Part shown: positions 41,240 through 48,047 of the stretch, piece by piece
How positions within the stretch are numbered: position 1 is the first letter of the stretch
How the letters are laid out: each line of letters opens with the position of its first letter
Origin: Streptomyces aidingensis
Lineage (GTDB): Bacteria > Actinomycetota > Actinomycetes > Streptomycetales > Streptomycetaceae
NCBI RefSeq assembly: GCF_900112355.1
Contig: NZ_FOLM01000001.1
Location: forward strand, 913,276-977,275
Direction: 5' to 3'
DNA: 64,000 nt
The notes under the pieces: model-generated
Told to the model about the DNA's origin: nothing
The model's input: the letters and a program-made list of their open reading frames with translations, nothing else
Databases searched by the model: none
Translations under genes and position numbers: made by a program

Positions 41240-41882
41240 CCCAACCGGGACAACCGTGCGTCCGGCCCGCCCATGGGATACCACGGACACCGATGTCTAT
41301 CTGCGGCGCAGCGTGCAGTTCGCGGTGAAGCTCCTGGTCGTGGGGCACTTCGCGGTCGGCAAGACCACCCTGGTCGGCTCCATGTCGGAGATCCCGCCGC
41401 TGCGCACCGAGGAGATCATGACCCAGGCCGGTGCCCTGGTGGACGACCTGGCCGGCGCCCGGGACAAGAAGACCACCACGGTCGCCATGGACTTCGGCCG
41501 GCTCACCCTCAACGACCGGCTGGTGCTGTACCTGTTCGGCGCGCCCGGCCAGCAGCGGTTCACCCAGTTGTGGCGGGACATGACGCGCGGCGCGCTGGGC
41601 GCGCTGGTGCTCGCCGACACCCGCCGCCTCAAGGAGTCCTTCGACGTCATCGGGCTGCTGGAGGAGCACGGACTGCCCTATGCGGTGGCCGTCAACGAGT
41701 TCGACGACGCGCCCGTGTACGACCTCGGCGAGCTGCGCGAGGCCCTCGACCTGCTGCCCGAGACACCGCTGGTGCGGTGCGACGCCCGCGACCGCCGCTC
41801 CTCGGCCCGCGCCCTGATCGCGCTGGTGGAGTACCTGATGGAGCACCCGCGCTGGCAGCCCCACCCGCTGGAGTACATGTGA
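41217..41882 (+). CDS. Conservon small GTPase (CvnD type)
   Basis: 221 residues from ATG at 41217, with CAGGAGG 6 bp upstream inside the DUF742 gene. G1 is GHFAVGKTTLVGS; G3 is a variant FGAPGQQRF in which the usual Asp of DxxG is Gly-Ala-Pro-Gly, as in this family; G4 is NEFD rather than NKxD. The conservon model is that CvnD relays a signal from CvnA through CvnB. It is followed by two P450 genes, with GTGA overlap to the first. Confidence 0.95.
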   Translation: MDFARSSDPTGTTVRPARPWDTTDTDVYLRRSVQFAVKLLVVGHFAVGKTTLVGSMSEIPPLRTEEIMTQAGALVDDLAGARDKKTTTVAMDFGRLTLNDRLVLYLFGAPGQQRFTQLWRDMTRGALGALVLADTRRLKESFDVIGLLEEHGLPYAVAVNEFDDAPVYDLGELREALDLLPETPLVRCDARDRRSSARALIALVEYLMEHPRWQPHPLEYM

Positions 41883-43312
41883 CCGGCCCGGACGCCGGTC
41901 CGGCCGGCGGCGGCCCCCCGGCCGAGCCGCTGTACACCCCCGAGTTCGCCGCCGATCCCGGCGCCGTCTACGCGCGGCTGCGCAAGCTGGGCCCGGCCGC
42001 CCCGGTGGAACTCGCCCCGGGCGTGCCCGCCACCCTGGTCACCGGCTACGCCGAGGCCCTGCATGTGCTGCGCAGCCCCGAACTCTTCGTCAAGGACCCG
42101 CGCCGCTGGCCCGCGCTGCGGGACGGCACCGTGCCGCCCGTCTCGCCGGTCGGGCTGACACTGTCCCACCGGCCGCACTGCTACACCGCGGACGGCCCGG
42201 AGCATCTGCGGCTGCGGCAGGTGATCGGCGACGCCCTGGACCGGCTCGACCCCGGCACGCTGCGCGCGGTGGTGGAGGAGCAGGCGGGCGGCCTGATCGA
42301 CGCGCTGATCGGGCGGGCCGCCGGGTCCGGGGGCCGGGCGGACCTGCTCGCGGACTATGCGGTGCCGCTGTCCGCGCTGGTCTTCGACCGGATCGCCGGC
42401 TGTCCGCCCGCGCATGCCGCGCGGCTCCAGGAGGCGGCGGCGGAGCTGCTGGTCACCCACCGGCAGGGCGGCGACCCGGCGGCCGGCGAGGCCGCCTGGG
42501 CGGCTCTGCTGGCGCGCATCCGGGAGCTGATCGCGGAGCGGCGGCGCCGGCCGGGGGCCGATCTGCTGAGCTGGATGGCGGAGCACCCGGCGGACCTGAC
42601 CGATACCGAACTCGCCCACCAGTTCATGCTGCTGGCGTCGTTCGCCGTGCCGCCGCAGCACAATCTGATCGCCGCCGCGCTGCGGCTGCTGCTGGCCGGC
42701 GACGGCCTGCCGGTGGCCGAGGCCGTCGAGGAGGCACTGTGGACGGACTCCCCGCTGGCAGGCCGCGCGGTGTACTTCCCGGTCCGGGACGTGCCGATGG
42801 GGGAGACCGTGCTGCCCGCCGGGCGGCCGGTGGTGGTCGGCATCGCCGCCGCCAACGCCGAACTGGCCCCGGAACCGGAGCGGCGCCGCGGCAACCGCGC
42901 CCATCTGTCGTGGGGCGCGGGCCCGCACGGCTGCCCGGCGCGCGGGCCCGCCCGGCTGATCGCGACGGTGGCCGCCGAAACCCTGCTGGAACGGCTGCCG
43001 GACCTCGCCCTCGCCGTTCCGGCGGAGGAACTGCGCTGGCTGCCGGGGCCGTTCTTCCGCGCCCTGGCGGCCCTGCCCGTCACCGGCATCCCGGCCGCCC
43101 CGCCACCGGGCCCCCGCCCGGCCGCCGCCACCGCGTCCCCGCCGGACGGCGGCCCCGGGCAGCCCGGGCGGCCCGGGCTCTCCGGGGAGACGGGGGAGTC
43201 CGGCCGCGGGGGCGGGGACCAGCCCGCGGGGGCCCGGTTCGCCGTCACCCGGAAGCCCACGGCGCTGGCCCGGATGCAGGCCGCGCTGGCCCAGTGGTGG
43301 CGCGGTGAATGA
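41879..43312 (+). CDS. Conservon cytochrome P450, ExxR-deficient (CYP156/157-like)
   Basis: 477 residues from GTG at 41879, overlapping cvnD. The heme loop is LSWGAGPHGCPARGPARLIA with Cys352; the usual Phe is Trp and the Gly after Cys is Ala. The K-helix reads EEALWTDSP (E285-A-L-W288), so Trp replaces the otherwise nearly universal Arg of ExxR. The I-helix (LASFAVPPQHNLIAAAL) lacks the acid-threonine pair. CYP157-type P450s of Streptomyces conservons are known to lack ExxR. A Pro/Gly-rich linker precedes the C-terminus LARMQAALAQWWRGE. Catalysis is doubtful; heme sensing is possible. Confidence 0.92.
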   Translation: MTGPDAGPAGGGPPAEPLYTPEFAADPGAVYARLRKLGPAAPVELAPGVPATLVTGYAEALHVLRSPELFVKDPRRWPALRDGTVPPVSPVGLTLSHRPHCYTADGPEHLRLRQVIGDALDRLDPGTLRAVVEEQAGGLIDALIGRAAGSGGRADLLADYAVPLSALVFDRIAGCPPAHAARLQEAAAELLVTHRQGGDPAAGEAAWAALLARIRELIAERRRRPGADLLSWMAEHPADLTDTELAHQFMLLASFAVPPQHNLIAAALRLLLAGDGLPVAEAVEEALWTDSPLAGRAVYFPVRDVPMGETVLPAGRPVVVGIAAANAELAPEPERRRGNRAHLSWGAGPHGCPARGPARLIATVAAETLLERLPDLALAVPAEELRWLPGPFFRALAALPVTGIPAAPPPGPRPAAATASPPDGGPGQPGRPGLSGETGESGRGGGDQPAGARFAVTRKPTALARMQAALAQWWRGE

Positions 43313-43384
43313 GATGCCCGCCGCGCCCGCCCCGCCCGGATCCCCGGACACCCCCTCGTACCGAACCGCCATCCAGGAGGGCAA

Positions 43385-46129
43385 GTGACGTCCCAGCCCG
43401 CGTCCGATGCCTCGGCCACCCTCACCACTCCGTCCGCTTCCGCCGGCCCGCCCGGCCCGTCCGCCCCGCCCGCCCGGTCCGCGGAGCCGCTGTACGGCGC
43501 CGCGCTGGCCGGTGACGCGCAGGGCCTCTACGCCCGGCTGCGGCTGGCCGGCCCGATCGCGCCGGTGGAGCTGGCGCCCGGGGTGCGGGCCATGCTGGTG
43601 ACGTCCTACGACACGGCGCTGCGGGTGCTGCGCAGTCCGGAGCTGTTCTCCAAGGACCCGCGCCGCTGGCGCGACCTGGCCGAGGGCCGGGTGCCCCCGG
43701 ACAGCCCGGTGCTGCCGATGATGGTCCACCGCCCCAACGCCCTGTGGAGCGACGGCCCCGGGCATCAGCGGCTGCGCCAGGCCATCACCGATTCCCTGGA
43801 CCGGGTGGAACCCGCCGAACTGCGCGCCTGTACCGAGCAGAGCGCGGACACCCTGATCGATCGCTTCGCACCGGACGGCACGGCCGATCTGCTGAACCAG
43901 TACGCCAAGGTGCTGCCGCTGCTGGTGTTCAACCGCCTCTTCGGCTGCCCGGCCGACTATGGCGACCTGCTGGTGGAGGGCATGTCCGGCATCTTCGACG
44001 GACGGGACACCGAACGCTGCGACCGCCTGCTCACCACGACCGCCGCCGGCCTGGTCGCGCTCAAGCGCCGGGAGCCCGGCCCGGACGTGGTCACCCGGCT
44101 CATCGGCCACCCGGCCGGGCTCACCGACGAGGAACTCGTCCACCAGCTTGTGCTGCTGCTGGGTGCGGGCACCGAGCCGGAGCAGAACCTGATCGCCAAC
44201 ACCCTGCGGCTGCTGCTGGCCGACGAGCGGTTCGCCGCCTCCGTGACCGGCGGGCAACTGCCGGTCGAGGACGCGCTGGACGAGGTGCTGTGGAAGGACC
44301 CGCCGCTGGACAACTACGCGGTCCACTACCCGGTGCGGGATCTGGAGATCGACGGGGTGGCGCTGGCCGAGGGCGTTCCGGTGGTGATCAGTTTTGCCGC
44401 CGCCAACACCGATCCGGGCCATGCCTCTCCGCAGCGGGCGGGCAACCGGGCGCATCTGGCGTGGAGTGCCGGTCCGCATGCCTGTCCGGCGCAGGGGCAG
44501 GCCCGGCTGATCGCCACCGTGGCGGTGGAGCGGCTGCTGGACCGGCTGCCGGAGGTGGAACTGGCGGTGCCGGAGGGGGAGCTGGCCCGCCGGCCAGGCC
44601 CGTTCCACCGGGCTCTGGCGGCCCTCCCCGTGCGCTTTCCCCCGGAGCACGAGCTCTCCGGCGCCGGGCCGGGGCCCCGCTCCGCACCCGAGTCCGTGCC
44701 CGAGTCCGTGCCCGTGCCCGCCCCGGCGGCGGCCGGGGCGCCGCCCCCCGGCTGTCCCGCGCACCGGGGCCGGGGCGCGGCCGAGCCGCTGTACGGCTAT
44801 GAACTGGCCGGTGACGCGCAGGGCCTCTACGCCCGGCTGCGGCTGGCCGGCCCGGCCGCACCCGTGGAGCTGGCGCCCGGGGTGCGGGCGATGCTGGTGA
44901 CGTCCTACGACATGGCGCTGCGGGTGCTGCGCAGTCCGGAGCTGTTCTCCAAGGATCCGCGCCGCTGGCGCGACCTGGCCGAGGGCCGGGTGCCGCCGGA
45001 CAGCCCGGTGCTGCCGATGATGTGCTACCGGCCGATCGCGCTGTTCACGGACGGGGAGGAGCACCGGCGGCTGCGGGCCGCCGTCACCGATTCCCTGGAC
45101 CGGGTGGACTCGGCCGAGCTGCGGCTCCACGCGGAGCAGAGCGCGGACACCCTGATCGACCGCTTCGCACCCGACGGCCGGGCCGATCTGGTGAGCCAGT
45201 ACGCCAGGATGCTGCCGCTGCTGGTGTTCACCCGCCTCTTCGACTGCCCGCCCGGCCTGGGCGGCCGACTGGTCGATTCGCTGGCGGCGATCTTCGACGG
45301 CCGCGATGCCCGGGCCAACCACCAGCGGCTGGTCGAGACGGCCGCCGCCCTGGTCCGGCTCAGGCGGCAGCGGCCGGGCACCGATGTGCTCTCCTCCCTC
45401 ATCACCCACCCCTCCGCGCTCACCGACGAGGAACTCGTCCACCAGCTCAGCCTGCTGATGTCCGGCGGCACCGAGCCGGAGCAGAACCTGATCGCCAACG
45501 CGCTGCGGCTGCTGCTGGCCGACGAGCGGTTCGCCCTCGGCCTGGCCGGCGGGCAACTGCCGGTCGAGGACGCGCTGGACGAGGTGCTGTGGCAGGACCC
45601 GCCGCTGGACAACTACGCGATCCACTACCCGGTGCGGGATGTGGAGATCGACGGAGTGCGGTTTCCGGCGGGGGCACCGGTGGTGATCAGTTTTGCCGCC
45701 GCCAACACCGATCCGGGCCATGCCTCTCCGCAGCGGGCGGGCAACCGGGCGCATCTGGCGTGGAGTGCCGGTCCGCATGCCTGTCCGGCGCAGGGGCAGG
45801 CCCGGCTGATCGCCACCGTGGCGGTGGAGCGGCTGCTGGACCGGCTGCCGGAGGTGGAACTGGCCGTTCCGGAGGGGGAGCTGGCCCGCCGGCCCGGCCC
45901 CTTCCACCGGGCCCTGGCGGCCCTCCCCGTGCGCTTCCCGCCCACCGCGGGGGAGGCGGCCGGCCCGGACGCGCCGCCGGCGCCCGGGCCGCGCCCCGCG
46001 CCGGATGCGGAACCCGCGCCGTCCGGCGCGGCGGGCGGCGGGCCGGATGCCACCGCGGCGCCGCCGCGCGGCCGTGCCCTGCGGCGCACCTGGACGGCGC
46101 TCGGGCACTGGTGGCGCGGCGGGGAGTAG
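43385..46129 (+). CDS. Fused tandem cytochrome P450 (two CYP156/157-like modules in one protein)
   Basis: 914 residues from GTG at 43385, with CAGGAGGG upstream and 72 bp after the first P450 gene. Module 1 covers about residues 33-420 and module 2 about 466-853, joined by a linker rich in Pro, Ala, Glu and Ser. Each has WSAGPHACPAQGQARLIA with heme Cys367 and Cys800. Both K-helices read DEVLW (E300-W303; E733-W736) instead of ExxR. The I-helices keep GTEPEQN. The tail RALRRTWTALGHWWRGGE resembles that of the preceding P450, so the protein arose by internal duplication of one gene. A frame-shift or assembly artefact is unlikely, since the frame is open throughout and linker sequence is unique. 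A bidomain P450 in a conservon is unusual. Confidence 0.93.
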   Translation: MTSQPASDASATLTTPSASAGPPGPSAPPARSAEPLYGAALAGDAQGLYARLRLAGPIAPVELAPGVRAMLVTSYDTALRVLRSPELFSKDPRRWRDLAEGRVPPDSPVLPMMVHRPNALWSDGPGHQRLRQAITDSLDRVEPAELRACTEQSADTLIDRFAPDGTADLLNQYAKVLPLLVFNRLFGCPADYGDLLVEGMSGIFDGRDTERCDRLLTTTAAGLVALKRREPGPDVVTRLIGHPAGLTDEELVHQLVLLLGAGTEPEQNLIANTLRLLLADERFAASVTGGQLPVEDALDEVLWKDPPLDNYAVHYPVRDLEIDGVALAEGVPVVISFAAANTDPGHASPQRAGNRAHLAWSAGPHACPAQGQARLIATVAVERLLDRLPEVELAVPEGELARRPGPFHRALAALPVRFPPEHELSGAGPGPRSAPESVPESVPVPAPAAAGAPPPGCPAHRGRGAAEPLYGYELAGDAQGLYARLRLAGPAAPVELAPGVRAMLVTSYDMALRVLRSPELFSKDPRRWRDLAEGRVPPDSPVLPMMCYRPIALFTDGEEHRRLRAAVTDSLDRVDSAELRLHAEQSADTLIDRFAPDGRADLVSQYARMLPLLVFTRLFDCPPGLGGRLVDSLAAIFDGRDARANHQRLVETAAALVRLRRQRPGTDVLSSLITHPSALTDEELVHQLSLLMSGGTEPEQNLIANALRLLLADERFALGLAGGQLPVEDALDEVLWQDPPLDNYAIHYPVRDVEIDGVRFPAGAPVVISFAAANTDPGHASPQRAGNRAHLAWSAGPHACPAQGQARLIATVAVERLLDRLPEVELAVPEGELARRPGPFHRALAALPVRFPPTAGEAAGPDAPPAPGPRPAPDAEPAPSGAAGGGPDATAAPPRGRALRRTWTALGHWWRGGE
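43484..46070 (+). repeat. 1,299-bp in-frame tandem duplication creating the two P450 modules
   Basis: Module starts (GAGCCGCTGTACGGC at 43484 and 44783) and all aligned motifs are offset by exactly 1,299 bp (433 codons). The heme-binding segments 44378-44565 and 45677-45864 are identical over about 188 bp, while the middle of the modules differs at many positions. The identical block also uses codons less GC-rich at third positions (TTT, CAT, TCT) than its surroundings. Confidence 0.9.
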
Positions 46130-46165
46130 CGCGGCTCGCGGCCCACCGCGGCCGGTCCGCGACGC

Positions 46166-46196
46166 CCCCTCCCCGGCGCCTGCGGGCCGGGAGGGG
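46166..46196 (+). terminator. Candidate terminator of the conservon
   Basis: CCCCTCCCCGGC (46166-46177) faces GCCGGGAGGGG (46186-46196), with one bulged C; 36 bp after the fused-P450 stop. Confidence 0.6.
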
Positions 46197-46214
46197 TGGG
46201 TAGGGTCGGTGGCC

Positions 46215-47060
46215 ATGAGCGGCGGACGGGCGGGCGGGGGCGAGGACCCGGCGGTGCTGCTGGCCGTGGCCGAGCGGTGCTGCCGGGAGGCGGCCCGGCG
46301 GCTGCGGGCCGGCGCGGGCGGCGCCACCCGGGCGCACACCAAGCCGGGGCGCCGCTTCGACCAGGTCACGGCCGCCGACACCGCCATCGAGGACTATCTG
46401 GCGACGGCCCTGACGGCCGCCGTGCCGGGCTCCGCGGTGCTGGGCGAGGAGCGCGGCGGCCGGGCCGGCACCGGCGGCATCACCTGGTATGTCGACCCGG
46501 TCGACGGGACCGGCAACTTTGTGCGCGGGCTGCCGCTGGTGTGTGTCTCGGTGGGCGCCGCCGTGCACGGGCGGGTGGTCGCGGGCTGTGTGGTGGACGT
46601 CTTCCGGGACGAGTGCTTCACCGGCGGCGAGGGGCTGCCGCTGCGGGTCGGTCCCGCCGCCGTGCCCGGGCCGCCGGGGGGCGCCGCGGCGGCGGGGGTG
46701 CCGCTGGTGCTGACCGATGTGCCGCTGCCCGGCCGGGTGGACCGGGCGTCGGTGGGCTTTCTGGCCGAGCTGCTGGAGCGCGCCGAGGTGCGGCGTCTGT
46801 ACTGCACCGCGCTGTCGCTCGCCTGGGTGGCGGCGGGCCGCGCCGACGCCGCCTGCAATCTGGGCATCCACCCGTGGGACACGGCCGCCGGGGCGGCGCT
46901 GGTGCGCGCCGCGGGCGGCCGGTGGACGCCGGTGGGCGGCGATCCGGCCGGGCCGCCGGAGCACGCCCCGGGCTTTGTGGCGGCCGGGCCGGGACCGGAG
47001 GCAAAGGCCCTCGGCGACTGGCTCACCGAACGCCTCACCGCCCTGGCCCGCCCGGGCTGA
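46215..47060 (+). CDS. Inositol monophosphatase-family phosphatase
   Basis: 281 residues from ATG at 46215. Motifs in order: TAADTAIEDYL, VLGEERGG (metal-binding Glu), WYVDPVDGTGNFVRGLPLVC (DPxDGT), and HPWDTAAGAALVRAAGG (WDxxAG). These coordinate the two or three Mg ions of IMPase, FBPase-like and histidinol-phosphatase-like enzymes; the substrate cannot be fixed. It stands alone after the conservon terminator and converges on the stress-protein gene. Confidence 0.9.
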   Translation: MSGGRAGGGEDPAVLLAVAERCCREAARRLRAGAGGATRAHTKPGRRFDQVTAADTAIEDYLATALTAAVPGSAVLGEERGGRAGTGGITWYVDPVDGTGNFVRGLPLVCVSVGAAVHGRVVAGCVVDVFRDECFTGGEGLPLRVGPAAVPGPPGGAAAAGVPLVLTDVPLPGRVDRASVGFLAELLERAEVRRLYCTALSLAWVAAGRADAACNLGIHPWDTAAGAALVRAAGGRWTPVGGDPAGPPEHAPGFVAAGPGPEAKALGDWLTERLTALARPG

Positions 47061-47153
47061 CCGCGGGCACTGCCGGGGGTGCGAGAGGGGTCCGGGGCGG
47101 TTCGCACGCGCCCGGGGCGGCCACCGCGCCGCCGGGCCGGGTGCCCCGCCGGC

Positions 47154-47777
47154 TCAGGAGCGGTGGGCGGCGTAGGCGCGGCTGCGGGCGGGTGCCACCA
47201 GCACCGGGATGGGGGAGTGCAGCACCAGGGAGCGGCAGGTGCCGCCGAACATGTGGTGCGGCGGGCCGACGACGATCAGATCGGCGTTCTCCTGGCGGGC
47301 GAGCTCCAGCAGGGCGTCGGCCGGCCGCCCGGCGACCACCTCCACCACCGGGTCGAGCTCGTCCACCCCGCGCGCGTAGTCCAGCAGGGCCCGCTCGGTG
47401 CGGGCCAGATGCTTCCCGGGCTCGCCGTCGCCGCCCGCCGTGTCGAAGTCCACCACCTTGGTGAGGATCAGCCGGCCGGCGCGCGGGCCGAGCAGGTCCC
47501 GGACCGCCTCGGCGCTGTGGTGCGAGCCGCTGCCGCCGTCCACGCCGACGATCACGGTCAGGCCGCCGCGCGGACGGCCCCGGCGCGGCGCGGAGACCAG
47601 CCGCGCGGTGTCCTCGGCGCGTTCCAGCAGCACGGGGGCGGCCAGCGGGCCGAGCAGCACCCCCCACAGGAACCACAGCGGATGGTGGTAGCCCTGGCGC
47701 AGCATCAGGGCGGTGCCGGTGAGGCCGGACAGCACCCAGACGCCGACCAGGACCAGTGAGAGCTCCCAGCCGTTCAT
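47154..47777 (-). CDS. Membrane-tethered universal stress protein
   Basis: 207 residues from ATG at 47777. The first 60 residues hold two hydrophobic helices (LSLVLVGVWVLSGLTGTALM and PLWFLWGVLLGPLAAPVLL), followed by a UspA domain (VIVGVDGGSGSHHSAEAVRD, NADLIVVGPPHHMFGGTCRS, LVLHSPIPVLVAP). The G-2x-G-9x-G(S/T) ATP-binding pattern is present only in part (VVGPPHHMFGGTCRS). Usp proteins are mostly soluble, so the membrane anchor is notable. Confidence 0.85.
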   Translation of the reverse strand: MNGWELSLVLVGVWVLSGLTGTALMLRQGYHHPLWFLWGVLLGPLAAPVLLERAEDTARLVSAPRRGRPRGGLTVIVGVDGGSGSHHSAEAVRDLLGPRAGRLILTKVVDFDTAGGDGEPGKHLARTERALLDYARGVDELDPVVEVVAGRPADALLELARQENADLIVVGPPHHMFGGTCRSLVLHSPIPVLVAPARSRAYAAHRS

Positions 47778-47834
47778 ATGTCGATTCTGGGCCTGGTGGA
47801 CGGGCCCCGCGAGTGCGGACGGTCCCCGGCGGGG

Positions 47835-47889
47835 GCCGCTCCGGTGCCGGGGACGGCCGGGGTCCGGCACCGGAGCGGCGGGATGGGGG
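47835..47889 (-). terminator. Large hairpin between the GH3 gene and the stress-protein gene
   Basis: Perfect 16-bp stem (47835-47850 with 47874-47889) with a 23-nt loop, about 160 bp after the GH3 stop. Probable terminator of that gene. The rest of 47778-48047 is GC-rich and holds no gene. Confidence 0.6.
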
Positions 47890-48047
47890 GTGGCGGCCGG
47901 GGGGACGTGCCGCCGGGGCCGGTGGTGGCCCGGCCCCGGCGGGGGTGCCCCTCCGGCGCGGACGGTGGACGGGTGCGCCCGCGCCGGAGGGCGTCTGTGC
48001 GTTGCGGTGGCGGACCGGCCGGCGGAGGGGCGCCGCCGGCCGGCCGG

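Noticed and set aside
41678-46387. 1,569-residue open frame on the minus strand
   Set aside because: It lies antisense to cvnD and the P450 genes, is Arg/Pro/Gly/His-rich, and exists because of GC-biased third positions; the plus-strand frames carry all recognisable motifs.
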